NCBI GenBank assembly: GCA_019245415.1
Contig: JAFARO010000004.1
Location: forward strand, 806,001 to 870,000
DNA from: Alphaproteobacteria bacterium
GTDB taxonomy: Bacteria > Pseudomonadota > Alphaproteobacteria > Micropepsales > Micropepsaceae
Length of the DNA: 64,000 nt
Direction of reading: 5' to 3'
Made by a program: the position numbers and the translations under genes. The notes below the pieces were generated by a model. The model searched no databases and had not been told where the DNA came from. It saw only the letters and a list, made by a program, of their open reading frames with translations. Shown here one piece after another: positions 37,674 to 47,348 of the stretch. The first letter of the stretch is position 1, and each line of letters opens with the position of its first letter.

Positions 37674-37985
37674 ATGAACCTGAAGCATATGCGCGACGAG
37701 ATCGCGAAGGCCTGCGACTCGCAGACCGGGGCGGTTGCCGCGATCCAGAAAGAAACTTTCGCCCGCATCCGCACGGCCCTGGAATCGGGCGAAAACGTGC
37801 AGATCCCCGAATTCGGGAAGTTCAGCGTCCGCGATCTTCCGGCGGAAGGAGAAAAACCTGCGCGCAAGGTGGTTCGCTTCCGTGCCGCGACCGAAAAAGC
37901 GGCGGCCGGCGAGAACGGCACGGCGCGGGAACCGGACGGCGACGTCGAGACCCTGGCCGGAGAACACCGGGGTTCGGAGGAATGA
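37674..37985 (+). CDS. HU/IHF-like DNA-binding protein
   Basis: GAGGGAAGAA precedes ATG 37674 (ATG 37656 is a weaker option). The 103-aa product matches the HU/IHF pattern in its middle: FARIRTALESGENVQIPEFGKF, where the helix-turn and GxFxV strand are conserved, then a shortened arm and a basic VVRFRAATEK strand. The long DNA-wrapping arm seems reduced and the tail is acidic, unlike canonical HU. It opens a compact four-gene unit; its stop overlaps the next ATG (ATGA). A role as a dedicated DNA-binding or sensing subunit is inferred. Confidence 0.65.
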   Translation: MNLKHMRDEIAKACDSQTGAVAAIQKETFARIRTALESGENVQIPEFGKFSVRDLPAEGEKPARKVVRFRAATEKAAAGENGTAREPDGDVETLAGEHRGSEE

Positions 37986-38488
37986 AGCCCGCCGGGATCG
38001 AAATCCAGATCCACGAGGCGGAATCTCTGCCGGTCCGCGACCGGGCGGCCGAGATGGGCTGCGGCGTGCCGAGTTTTGCCATCATGCCGAACAATTTCTT
38101 CGAGGCGCGAACGAGCCGCGAATTCGCCGTCCACAGCCAGTCGGTGATCTTGCGGGATGTGTTCGCCGCTGTGGACCTGTCGTTGGGCAGCTTTGCCCAT
38201 GGCGTCGAGCACGTCGAATATTGCCATGAATCCGGCTTCGACTGGCGCGCCAGCCTCTTCCTTTCGAGCGATCTCTCGAAGTGGGAACCCGACGCGGCGG
38301 CGATAGCGATACTGCTGATCAGACAGCACCTCAGAGCCTTGTTCGGCGCGGACGCGGGAAAGCGGCTTCAACTCAGCCTCGTGATCGAGCGGCCGCACGA
38401 TTTGATGTGCAGGAAGCTCGTGTATGAAGGCGGTGTGGACGGGCTTGGCATGCTGCCCGAACGCATCGCCAGGATCGTTGCGGCATAG
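37982..38488 (+). CDS. Unknown protein of the HU-like operon
   Basis: The ATG overlaps the stop of the HU-like gene. The 168-aa product begins with a beta-rich half (IEIQIHEAESLPVRDR, VPSFAIMPNNFFEA) and continues with helices (EPDAAAIAILLIRQHLRALF) and a charged end. No signal peptide, membrane segment or known motif is visible; it is a soluble cytosolic protein of unknown family. Tight coupling to a DNA-binding-type gene suggests a shared complex. Confidence 0.6.
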   Translation: MKPAGIEIQIHEAESLPVRDRAAEMGCGVPSFAIMPNNFFEARTSREFAVHSQSVILRDVFAAVDLSLGSFAHGVEHVEYCHESGFDWRASLFLSSDLSKWEPDAAAIAILLIRQHLRALFGADAGKRLQLSLVIERPHDLMCRKLVYEGGVDGLGMLPERIARIVAA

Positions 38489-38527
38489 GAAGCGAGAGGC
38501 CGGTTTCGCGAAGACCGGGAGGGAGAG

Positions 38528-38989
38528 ATGGCGAAGACGGCAAAAAAAGGATTGAGGCTGATTTCCCCGGAGGAAGCGCCGCAGAACCAGAAAAATGCCG
38601 GCAGGGTCAAGAGAAGCCGGCCCGATTGGCGGGAACACGCGCGCGCACTTGAGGAAAGTTTGCGGCACGACAAAGCCCGTCCGGGGCACAGCCTGGACGA
38701 CGTCTCCGACCTGCCGCCGGCACTGTTGCGCGAGCTGAAAACCCGGCCCGCCGAACTCCTGGAATCGCAGATATGCGCGGTTCTGCAGGCGCGGGGCGGA
38801 AGCGCCAATCTCGACGAGATTCTCATCGGACTTTACCGCAAGTTCCAGCTGGTCCAGAAGCGCCGGTTCCTGCAAAACAAGCTTTGGCGCATGGTCCGCA
38901 AGGGTCAGTTGAAGACCGGGATGCTCCGCGGCGTCTTTGGACTTTCGGATTCGCCGCCTCGCAAGGCTCGCCGGCGGCAGAAGGCATGA
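38528..38989 (+). CDS. Winged-helix-like protein of the HU-like operon
   Basis: The 153-aa protein has a basic, disordered N-terminus and a C-terminal domain (about residues 78-140) that reads like the HARE/HB1-type winged helix: LESQICAVLQARGGSANLDE, ILIGLYRKFQLVQKR, LQNKLWRMVRKGQLK, ending MLRGVFGL. Such domains occur in chromatin and restriction proteins and recognise modified or structured DNA. The match is by pattern only. Thirty-nine bases separate it from the previous gene and its stop overlaps the next ATG. Confidence 0.6.
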   Translation: MAKTAKKGLRLISPEEAPQNQKNAGRVKRSRPDWREHARALEESLRHDKARPGHSLDDVSDLPPALLRELKTRPAELLESQICAVLQARGGSANLDEILIGLYRKFQLVQKRRFLQNKLWRMVRKGQLKTGMLRGVFGLSDSPPRKARRRQKA

Positions 38990-39594
38990 CGGCCGTTCCG
39001 CCGGCCGTCGCGGATCGTCACGGGGTCCACATCATGGATGACGACGACAATCTGCAATCCAGATCGGCCGTGGCGCGCCCAAGGCCACACAATTGGAATT
39101 CGGCCGGGCGCAAGATTGCCGCGCGGCCGGAGTCGCTCGATCATGCGATCATGATCGCGTGGTGCGATTGGATCGCGGGCATGATCATCGGGCTCATGCC
39201 GCTCTTGTGCCATCTCCTGTTGCACTTCGCGGCGCGCTCGGCACCGGATTGGGATGACAATTGGGCGCCCGACCTGCTGTTCATCACGATCAGCAACTCC
39301 GGGCTCGTCGCCGTCACGGTTTTCACCCGCATGCTCGGCGCGCACCTGACGATCTCGAGCCTGACGCCCTGGATGCGGATCGTGTGGGGCATCACCATCG
39401 TCTGTTTCGCGTTGGCATCGATGCTGTACGGCGCCGCGGCCACCGGCATGTCGAACAGGCTTACCGGCTGGGCATCGCTGATTTTCGTGATATTTTCCGG
39501 CTATTGCTCGCTGAGCTTCGAGCTCGCGGTGGCGCGCGAACACTTCGCGCCCAAACGTCCCAGGAAATTGCCTGACGAGTTGGGTGCGGCATGA
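38986..39594 (+). CDS. Four-TM membrane protein ending the HU-like operon
   Basis: The ATG at 38986 overlaps the previous stop (ATGA). The 202-aa product has a hydrophilic N-terminal 55 residues and four predicted membrane helices (around IAGMIIGLMPLLCHLLL, LLFITISNSGLVAVTVF, WGITIVCFALASMLYGA and LIFVIFSGYCSLSF). I recognise no transporter or channel family. A membrane protein at the end of an operon with two DNA-binding-type proteins is a common layout for effector-type systems, but that is inference. It lies 34 bases from the 3' end of tRNA-Lys. Confidence 0.65.
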   Translation: MTAVPPAVADRHGVHIMDDDDNLQSRSAVARPRPHNWNSAGRKIAARPESLDHAIMIAWCDWIAGMIIGLMPLLCHLLLHFAARSAPDWDDNWAPDLLFITISNSGLVAVTVFTRMLGAHLTISSLTPWMRIVWGITIVCFALASMLYGAAATGMSNRLTGWASLIFVIFSGYCSLSFELAVAREHFAPKRPRKLPDELGAA

Positions 39595-39628
39595 GCACCC
39601 GGGACAGGGTCTATCGCGGCTGAAACGC

Positions 39629-39703
39629 TGGTGAGCCCGGATGGGTTCGAACCATCGACCCTTTGATTAAAAGTCAAATGCTCTACCACTGAGCTACGGG
39701 CCC
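39629..39703 (-). tRNA. tRNA-Lys (anticodon UUU)
   Basis: The minus strand folds as a full cloverleaf: acceptor GGGCCCG pairing with CGGGCTC (one G-U), D arm with AGCTCAGTGGTAGAGC, anticodon loop CTTTTAA giving UUU (Lys), and T arm GGTTCGAACC. Discriminator A and CCA are encoded (39631-39629). It reads AAA/AAG codons. Its 3' side faces the four-gene accessory-looking operon. Confidence 0.95.
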
Positions 39704-39741
39704 ACAAGGGCGCGGGACCATAGGGGCGGCTGGGCGCAAGG

Positions 39742-40862
<1,121 letters not shown>

Positions 40863-40866
<4 letters not shown>

Positions 40867-41894
40867 GGCTGGCGAAATAGCAGGCAGGCGTCGCCATAGG
40901 AATAGAAGCGGTAACGTTCCTCGATCGCAGCGGCATAGGCCCGCTTCATCGTCTGGGTGCCGCTGAAGGCGCACACCAGCATGAACAGGGTCGAGCGCGG
41001 CAGGTGGAAGTTGGTCAGCAGCACCTCTGCCGTGCGGAAGCGGTGGCCCGGCGTGATGAAGATGTCGGTCTCGCCTTCGAAGGCGTCGAGCCGGCCGCCG
41101 CGCGCGGCGCTTTCGAGCGTGCGCAGCGACGTCGTGCCTACCGCGACGATGCGTCTGGCCGCCCGCAGCCGCGCCGCAGCGTCGGCGCTAAGAGCCGCCC
41201 ATTCGCTGTGCATCTTGTGATCGGCAGTATCGTCCGCGCTCATCGGCAGGAACGTGCCTGCCCCCACATGGAGCGTCACGGTCTCGCGCGCCACGCCTTT
41301 CGCCGCGAGCGCGGCCAGAAGCTCGGGCGTGAAATGCAGTCCCGCCGTCGGCGCCGCCACGGAACCGGGATCGCGCGCGTAAACGGTCTGGTAGTCGCTC
41401 TCGTCGCGCGCGTCGGCATTGCGCTTGCCGGCGATATAGGGCGGCAGCGGCACTTCGCCTTCAGATGCGATCGCCGCATCGAGGGCCGGGCCCGCGATCT
41501 CGAAGCGCAACGCGACTTCGCCTTCGTTGCGGCTCTCGACTCGCGCCGCCAGCGAGCCGAGCAGCAAATTGTCGCCGGCTTCGAGCTTGCGGGCCGGCTT
41601 GGCGAAAGCGAGATAGCGGTCGGCGCCGATGCGCTTGTGCAGCGTGACTTCGATCTTCGGCGTCGCCGTACCGCGTCCGGTCCGCACGCCGCGCAGCCTT
41701 GCGTGGATGACCTTGGTGTCGTTGAGCACCAGCGCATCGCCGGCATTGAGGTACAGCGGCAGGTCGCGCACTTGGCTATGCTCCAGTGTGCCGTCGGCGT
41801 GCACCACGAGCAGGCGCGCATTGTCGCGCGGCTCGGCCGGGCGCAGCGCGATCAGCTCCTGCGGAAGCTCGAAATCAAACTGCTCGACGCGCAT
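40863..41894 (-). CDS. queA: S-adenosylmethionine:tRNA ribosyltransferase-isomerase
   Basis: QueA builds epoxyqueuosine on tRNA by transferring the ribosyl part of SAM to preQ1. The 343-aa product has the family start [19 protein letters not shown], the [16 protein letters not shown] segment, [15 protein letters not shown] and the C-terminal [16 protein letters not shown]. It is coupled to tgt downstream and overlaps the transferase gene upstream by 20 bases. Confidence 0.97.
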
Positions 41895-42951
41895 GGACGG
41901 AGGCGGATTGCGTCTTCCAGATCAGGGCGCCATAGACCAGCGCCTCGAAGCCGATGCAGGCCGGCGCGAGCGACGGCGCCAAGGTCGCGACGAACGATCC
42001 CGCCGCCACGATGCCCAGATAGATCGCAAGTCCCCGGTGGATTCCGAACCTGTCGCCCAGGCGGTGATGGAAATGGTCGCGGTCGCCGTCGAGCGGCGAG
42101 CGGCCGCGCAAGGGCCGCGCGATCAACAGCCTCAGGCAATCCGCAACCGGAACGAACAGCCAGGCGATGATGGTTTCGGCGCTGACGTTCCACCGATTGT
42201 GCAGCCGCAGGATGAGCAGCGCGAACACGAACGAGACGCCATAGGCTCCCGCGCCGCCGAGGAACACCTTGCCGGCCAGATTGAACGCCAGCACGGCCAG
42301 ACCGGTGGTGAGCAGGATGGCCGCGATGTCCGCCACCGCATCGTTGCCGCCCAGGATGGCGCAGGCCGACCAGATGACGAACATCCCGGCGACGCAGCCG
42401 TCCTGTCCGTCCGCCATGTTCATCGCGTTGACGAAGCCCGTCATGCCGATCGCCACCAGCGGATAGGCGATCCACGGCGCGACCGCGCTGGGCGCCAGAT
42501 GTCCCCAATGGAACTGCGCCGGCAGGAGGACGGGACTGATCCACAGCGCGAGAAGGCTGATCAGCAGCAGAAGCACCAGGCGCAGCTTCGCCGAATAGGG
42601 CCGCACATCGTCGGCGAACCCGACCAGTGCCGCAGCCGTGCCGCAGACCAGCATCGATGCCGGTATCGGCGCGCCGTCGGACAGCACCGGCCAAATCAAT
42701 CCTGCTGCCGTCCACAGCAGCAGCGGCAGCATCATTGCCAATCCGCCGATCAGCGGCGTGGGCCGGGAATGACTTTTACGCCCGTTGTCCGGCCGGTCGA
42801 TCACGCCCAGCCGCGCCGCCAGAGGCTGCGCGGCGAGCAGGATCGCGAGCGCAAGGCCGAGCGCGGCGAAGACGCCGGCCAATTCCACGCCGCTGAACCC
42901 GTCAATATTCAAGCAGGCCGCCCCGCCGATCCGGCGCAGGGTGTAGCGCAC
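41875..42951 (-). CDS. WecA/MraY-family phosphosugar transferase, atypical
   Basis: This 358-aa polytopic protein (about ten membrane helices) has most motifs of polyprenyl-phosphate HexNAc-1-phosphate transferases: [15 protein letters not shown] with the paired Asp, [11 protein letters not shown], and [11 protein letters not shown] in the last loop. The motif that normally reads FMGDxGS here reads FLGGAGA, so Gly233 stands where a conserved, metal-linked Asp is expected. It may start O-antigen- or capsule-type glycans, but activity is uncertain. The GTG at 42951 is chosen (GGAAA upstream); a TTG at 42912 is possible. Confidence 0.82.
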   Translation of the reverse strand: MRYTLRRIGGAACLNIDGFSGVELAGVFAALGLALAILLAAQPLAARLGVIDRPDNGRKSHSRPTPLIGGLAMMLPLLLWTAAGLIWPVLSDGAPIPASMLVCGTAAALVGFADDVRPYSAKLRLVLLLLISLLALWISPVLLPAQFHWGHLAPSAVAPWIAYPLVAIGMTGFVNAMNMADGQDGCVAGMFVIWSACAILGGNDAVADIAAILLTTGLAVLAFNLAGKVFLGGAGAYGVSFVFALLILRLHNRWNVSAETIIAWLFVPVADCLRLLIARPLRGRSPLDGDRDHFHHRLGDRFGIHRGLAIYLGIVAAGSFVATLAPSLAPACIGFEALVYGALIWKTQSASVHARRAV

Positions 42952-43092
42952 TTTCCGCGGCCGCGCAGAAACAAAAGAGCCCTATCGTGAATGAGGGGGA
43001 TCACGGCCACAAACCTTTCGTCATCGCCGCCCTTGATCCGTAGCGTCAGCGTGCTCATGCCATCCAACGGCGCGCCGCCCTTCGAGGCTTCG

Positions 43093-43153
43093 CGCGCGTC
43101 ATGCTGAGGTGGCCGCGAAGCGGCCCTCGAAGCACCTCAGGGTGACGGCGCGC
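43093..43153. repeat. Palindromic repeat family C, copy 1
   Basis: CGTCATGCTGAGGTGG at the left pairs with CACCTCAGGGTGACG at the right; the centre forms an inner hairpin (GGCCGCGAAGCGGCC). The same outer arms (GTCATCCTGAGGTGC, GCACCTCAGCATGAC) bound the longer copy at 48564-48700. It lies in the 258-base gap between two minus-strand genes. Confidence 0.75.
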
Positions 43154-43209
43154 CTGACGGAGCTGGGCCAAGCCCGGCCATGTCGACTCGTACAAATCCA
43201 AGAATGCCC

Positions 43210-44334
43210 CTACACCGCCTCCAGCACCGCCTCGATGATGCGGCTCTGGGTCGCGGCGTCGAGATAGGGGTGCATCGGCAGGCTGAGCACGGTCTTGCTG
43301 ATGCGTTCGCTGACCGGCGTCGGCGCCGAGGGATAGTTCCGGTAGCCGCCCTGCAGCGACAGCGGGATGGGGTAATAGATCGCGCTCGGGATGCCCTTGG
43401 CCTTGAGCGCCGCCTGAACCTTGTCGCGGTCGGGCACCTGGATCGTGTACTGCGCCCAGGTCGACACCGCTCCGTCGATCACCTTGGGCTCGACGATCCG
43501 GTTCGAGGCGCGGAAGGCCTCGTTGTAGCGGTTGGCTACGGTCTGACGCAGTTCGATCTCGTCCTCGAAGATCTTCAGCTTCTCGAGCAGAACCGCGGCC
43601 TGAATCGTATCGAGCCGCGAATTCACGCCGATGCGCACGTTCTCATACTTGTCGCGGCCCTGGCCGTGGATCCGAATGGAGCGCAGCGCCTCCGCCAGCG
43701 CATCGTCGTTGGTGAAGGTCGCGCCGCCGTCGCCGTAACAGCCGAGCGGCTTGGCGGGAAAGAAACTCGTCGCCGCGGCATCGCCGATCCCGCCGGCGCG
43801 GCGTCCGTCGATGAGCGCGCCGAAGCCTTGCGCGGCATCGCACAGCAGCTTGAGCCCTTCGCGCGCGATCAAAGGCTCCAGCACGCGATAATCCGCCGCC
43901 TGCCCGAACAGGTCGACCGGCATCACCACTTTCGGCTTCAGCTTGCCGTCGCGCTTCACCATCGCGATGGCCGCTTCCAGGCTCGCCGGATCCATATTGT
44001 AGGTGTCTTCGAGCACGTCGACGAACACCGGTGTCGCGCCCACCAGCGCCACCACTTCCGCCGACGCGGCGAAGGTGAATGCCGGCACGAACACCGCATC
44101 GCCCGGACCGACGCCCCAGGCGCGCAGCACGATCATCAGCGCGTCGGTGCCGTTCGCGCAGGCGATGCAGTGCTTTATGTCGACGAACTTGGCCAGCTGG
44201 CGCTCGAGTTCGGCCACCTGCGGTCCCATCACCCACTGCCCGCCCTGCACCACGTCGAGGATGGCGCGCTCCAGGGCCACGCCGAGCCGGCGGCGCTGCG
44301 CCTGCAGGTCGATCAGGGCGATGGGTTCGGGCAT
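43210..44334 (-). CDS. DegT/DnrJ/EryC1-family sugar aminotransferase (WbpE/WlbC-like)
   Basis: The 374-aa PLP enzyme has NGTDALMIVLRAWGVGPGD (phosphate site), VDLFGQAADY, CDAAQGFGA and the internal-aldimine lysine in FFPAKPLGCYGDGG. The sequence IDLQAQRRRLG...ILDVVQGGQWVMGP is typical of enzymes that aminate UDP-2-acetamido-3-keto-glucuronate on the way to di-N-acetylated uronic acids. A UDP-HexNAc dehydrogenase gene 7 kb away (51474) would supply the earlier step, but the 3-dehydrogenase is not seen here. Confidence 0.9.
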   Translation of the reverse strand: MPEPIALIDLQAQRRRLGVALERAILDVVQGGQWVMGPQVAELERQLAKFVDIKHCIACANGTDALMIVLRAWGVGPGDAVFVPAFTFAASAEVVALVGATPVFVDVLEDTYNMDPASLEAAIAMVKRDGKLKPKVVMPVDLFGQAADYRVLEPLIAREGLKLLCDAAQGFGALIDGRRAGGIGDAAATSFFPAKPLGCYGDGGATFTNDDALAEALRSIRIHGQGRDKYENVRIGVNSRLDTIQAAVLLEKLKIFEDEIELRQTVANRYNEAFRASNRIVEPKVIDGAVSTWAQYTIQVPDRDKVQAALKAKGIPSAIYYPIPLSLQGGYRNYPSAPTPVSERISKTVLSLPMHPYLDAATQSRIIEAVLEAV

Positions 44335-44443
44335 CGTGACTCCAACCGCTTGGGGGAATTGGCGTTTTAGTCGGGCAGCCTGTGGACGACAACGCGCCGC
44401 AGCGACACTAATTGTTGCCGAATGCGTCACGCCAAGAAGCATT

Positions 44444-44476
44444 CCCTCTCCCCCGCCGAATGGGCGGGGGAGAGGG
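44444..44476. repeat. CCCTCTCCCCC hairpin
   Basis: A perfect 14-bp stem (CCCTCTCCCCCGCC with GGCGGGGGAGAGGG) around a 5-base loop lies between galU and the sugar aminotransferase gene. The same outer sequence recurs at 59365-59390, and in a looser form near 59231-59277. It could act as a terminator for galU although no T-tract follows. Confidence 0.75.
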
Positions 44477-44531
44477 AGGTTCTTTTTGAACTGGATAGGT
44501 TCTGGGGGGTGGGTTTCGCAGTCGACAATAT

Positions 44532-45413
44532 TCAGACCGCAAGGCCCTTCAGCAGCGGCCTCAGCGCCGGAGCAATATCCGGACGCGCCAGGCCGACGGC
44601 GATGTTGGCATGCAGGAAGCCGACCTTGTCGCCGCAATCGTAGCGCGCGCAATCGGTCTCGACCGCGTGGAACGGGCCGCGGCCGATGAGCTTGGCCATC
44701 GCGTCGGTCAGCTGGATCTCGCCGCCGGCGCCTTTTTCCTGCCTGTCGAGTTCGGCGAAGATTTCCGGCTGGAGGATGTAGCGGCCGATGATGCACAGCG
44801 TCGACGGCGCCTTCGCCGGATCGGGCTTCTCGACCACCGCCTTCACTTCGGTGATGTTGCCGCTGCGCTTGCCGGGATCGATGACGCCGTAGCGCTTGGT
44901 CTCTTCGCGCGGCTTTTCCTCCGCCGCCACGATGACGCCGCCGCCGGATTTCTCATACGCCGCGATCATCTGCTTGAGCGCCCCCGGCTTGCCGATCATC
45001 AGATCGTCGGGCAACAGCACGGCGAAGGGTTCGTCGCCGACCAGATGCCGCGCGCACCACGCCGCATGCCCTAGGCCCAGCGGCTTCTGCTGCCGGGTGA
45101 AGCTGACCGAGCCCGTGATCGGCAGGCCCTCGAGCAGGCTGTTCAGCTCCTTGGTCTTCTCGCGTTCGTGCAGCAGGCTCTCGAGCTCATAGGCGTGGTC
45201 GAAATGGTCCTCGATCACGGTCTTGCCGCGGCCGGTGACGAAGACGAATTGCTCGATGCCGGCCTCCTTGGCTTCCTCTACCGCGTATTGGATCACCGGC
45301 TTGTCGACGACGGGCAGCATTTCCTTCGGCACCGCCTTGGTGGCTGGCAGGAATCGCGTTCCCATCCCGGCCACGGGGAAAACGGCTTTGCGGACGGGCT
45401 TGATCTGCGTCAT
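44532..45413 (-). CDS. galU: UTP-glucose-1-phosphate uridylyltransferase
   Basis: The enzyme makes UDP-glucose. The 293-aa product starts at ATG 45413 with AAAGG upstream (ATG 45425 would add four residues) and shows the nucleotidyltransferase loop VAGMGTRFLPATKAVPKEML, the GLGHAAWCAR segment and VEKPDPAKAP. UDP-glucose feeds both galE (56623) and ugd (61088) in the same window, so the three genes make a UDP-sugar set although they are not one operon. Confidence 0.96.
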   Translation of the reverse strand: MTQIKPVRKAVFPVAGMGTRFLPATKAVPKEMLPVVDKPVIQYAVEEAKEAGIEQFVFVTGRGKTVIEDHFDHAYELESLLHEREKTKELNSLLEGLPITGSVSFTRQQKPLGLGHAAWCARHLVGDEPFAVLLPDDLMIGKPGALKQMIAAYEKSGGGVIVAAEEKPREETKRYGVIDPGKRSGNITEVKAVVEKPDPAKAPSTLCIIGRYILQPEIFAELDRQEKGAGGEIQLTDAMAKLIGRGPFHAVETDCARYDCGDKVGFLHANIAVGLARPDIAPALRPLLKGLAV

Positions 45414-45521
45414 GGCGCCTTTCATGGCATGGCGTGCGGGCAAAGGTCCATGCGGGCTCTAAACGATTGACGGACGCGGCGGTGTCGGCCCTGATAGGGC
45501 ATTCGCACTTGAGGTTTCCAA

Positions 45522-46982
45522 ATGCTAACCGGAATCACCGCCTATGGCGCCTATCTGCCGCGCAGGCGGCTTCAGCGAAAGGCCGTCGCCGAGGCCAACA
45601 GATGGTTCGCGCCGGGGCTGGCCGGCGGCGCCAAGGGCGAGCGCGCCATGGCGAACTTCGACGAGGACGCCGTCACGATGGCGGTGGAGGCGGGGCGAGA
45701 TTGTCTTCCTGCCGCCGATTCGGCACGCGAGCGCGGCCACATCGACGCGATCTATTTCGCCTCGACCTCGATGCCGTTCTCGGATCGCCAGAACGCCGGC
45801 ATCGTCGCGGCGGCGCTGCAATTGCCGGAAGATCTCGCATCCGCCGACGTGACCTCGTCGCAGCGCGCGGGGTTGTCGGCCTTAGCGCTCGCGCTCGACG
45901 GCGTGGCGGCCGGACGGCTGCGATCGCCGCTGGTGGTCGCGGGCGAACGGCGCAAGGCGCGCGCGGCCTCGGCGCAGGAACTGGCCTTCGGCGATGCGGC
46001 CGCGGCGCTCACGGTCGGAAGCGATCGCGTCATCGCGAAATTTCTCGGCGGCCATTCGCGCACGCTCGATTTCGTCGATCATTTCCGCGGCGAGGGCGAC
46101 GACTTCGACTACGGCTGGGAAGAGCGCTGGATCCGCGACGAGGGCTACAGCAAGATCGTGCCCTCCGCGATCAAGGCGGCGCTGGAGAAGGCGGAGGTCG
46201 CAGCGGCGGACGTCGCGCATTTCATCCTGCCTTGTCCTTTCGCCAAGCTCGACCAGACCATCGCCAAGCAATGCGGCATCGACCCCGCACGCACGCGCGA
46301 CAATCTCGCCGCGACCGTCGGCGACAGCGGCGCGGCGCACGCGCTCCTGATGCTGGTGCACGCGCTGGAAGGTGCAAAGCCGGGCGAGAAGATCCTCGTC
46401 GCCCAGTTCGGCCAGGGCTGCGACGTGCTGCTGTTCGAAGCGACCGACGCGATCGCCGATCTGCCCAAGCGCAACGCCGTTTCGGGTTCGCTCAAGCGCC
46501 GCAAGGAAGAGACCAACTATCTGAAATACCTCGCCTTCAACGGACTGATCGAGCTGGAGAAGGGCATGCGCGCCGAGGTCGACAAGCGCACCGCGCTCTC
46601 CGTCCTCTATCGCAAGAACGACATGCTCCTGGGACTCGTCGGCGGCAAGTGCCGGGTCTGCGGCACCGCGCAATTCCCCAAGACGCGCGTTTGCGTCGGG
46701 CCCAATTGCGGCGCGGTGGACAGCCAGGACGATTACGGCTTCTCGGAACGCCAGGGGACGGTGCTGTCGTGGTCGGCGGATTTCCTCACCTACAGCGCCG
46801 ATCCGCCCAACCATTACGGGATGATCACTTTCGCCGACGGCGGAAGGCTGATGGCCGACATCACCGACGTCGATCAGGGCCAGATCGACACAGGAACCAA
46901 GGTGCGCATGAGCTTCCGCATCAAGGACCGCGACGACAAACGCGGCTTCGTGCGCTATTTCTGGAAGGCGGTGCCGGCGTGA
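45522..46982 (+). CDS. HMG-CoA synthase-like thiolase fold fused to a DUF35 zinc-ribbon/OB domain
   Basis: The 486-aa protein has an N-terminal thiolase-fold part of the HMG-CoA synthase/KAS III group (about residues 1-330) and a C-terminal DUF35 part with the zinc ribbon CRVCGTAQFPKTRVC and an OB-fold (GTVLSWSADFLTY). The position of the active-site Cys reads DVTSSQRAGLSAL, with Gln114 where Cys is normal; the usual catalytic His and Asn positions also differ (LPCPFAKL, VGDSGAAH). It may be a non-catalytic partner, as for DUF35 subunits that guide thiolases. A canonical SCP-x-type thiolase lies at 53025, and a small membrane protein gene overlaps its stop. Confidence 0.8.
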   Translation: MLTGITAYGAYLPRRRLQRKAVAEANRWFAPGLAGGAKGERAMANFDEDAVTMAVEAGRDCLPAADSARERGHIDAIYFASTSMPFSDRQNAGIVAAALQLPEDLASADVTSSQRAGLSALALALDGVAAGRLRSPLVVAGERRKARAASAQELAFGDAAAALTVGSDRVIAKFLGGHSRTLDFVDHFRGEGDDFDYGWEERWIRDEGYSKIVPSAIKAALEKAEVAAADVAHFILPCPFAKLDQTIAKQCGIDPARTRDNLAATVGDSGAAHALLMLVHALEGAKPGEKILVAQFGQGCDVLLFEATDAIADLPKRNAVSGSLKRRKEETNYLKYLAFNGLIELEKGMRAEVDKRTALSVLYRKNDMLLGLVGGKCRVCGTAQFPKTRVCVGPNCGAVDSQDDYGFSERQGTVLSWSADFLTYSADPPNHYGMITFADGGRLMADITDVDQGQIDTGTKVRMSFRIKDRDDKRGFVRYFWKAVPA

Positions 46983-47221
46983 CCTTGCATGTCCCTCGAC
47001 GCGGTTTCCTGGCCGCGGAACGTCCGCCGGCCGCGACGGCGTTGATCGCCTTTGCCATCGGCGCTCTCGCCGTCGGTGCCGTTGCTCTGGGCTTCGTCGC
47101 GATCAACATGCTGGCGGTGCGACGCGCCGCCTTCGGCCGGCTCGACATCGGCGAGCTACGGATCGGCCGGCTCCGGGTCCGCGACCGCAGACCGGAGAGC
47201 GAACCCGATTGGGGGTTTTAG
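46979..47221 (+). CDS. Small single-pass membrane protein
   Basis: This GTG-initiated gene overlaps the previous stop as GTGA and continues for 80 codons. The product has a basic N-terminus (HVPRRGFLAAERPP), a strong membrane helix (about residues 20-45) and a repetitive C-terminal tail FGRLDIGELRIGRLRVRDRR. No family is recognised. The overlap supports co-translation with the HMG-CoA synthase-like protein. Confidence 0.6.
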   Translation: MTLHVPRRGFLAAERPPAATALIAFAIGALAVGAVALGFVAINMLAVRRAAFGRLDIGELRIGRLRVRDRRPESEPDWGF

Positions 47222-47230
47222 GCCTTATCC

Positions 47231-47328
47231 GTCATGGCCGGGCTTGACCCGGCCATCCAGAGTTCCTTTGCTTGGGGCTCGCTGGCGCTCGCGCGCTGGA
47301 TGGCCGCCTCAAGGGCGGCCATGACGAC
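47231..47328. repeat. Palindromic repeat family B, copy 2
   Basis: It starts GTCATGGCCGGGCTTGACCC and ends GGCGGCCATGACGA, with CCATCCAG and CTGGATGG as inner arms and the same GCTCGCGCGCTGGATGGCCG centre as copy 1 at 30986. It fills the gap before the amidohydrolase gene. Confidence 0.85.
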
Positions 47329-47348
47329 CGCAAGTCGGGAGCCCCGCC

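Noticed and set aside
39594..39703. tRNA-Lys 3' end as attachment site of an integrated island
   Set aside because: No integrase gene and no second copy of the tRNA 3' sequence was found within the window on the far side of the four-gene unit, so the idea is not supported beyond proximity.
45434..47221. 595-codon frame overlapping the HMG-CoA synthase-like gene
   Set aside because: Most of it is an Arg-rich shadow; only the last 80 codons after the GTG at 46979 are coding-like, and these are listed as a separate gene.
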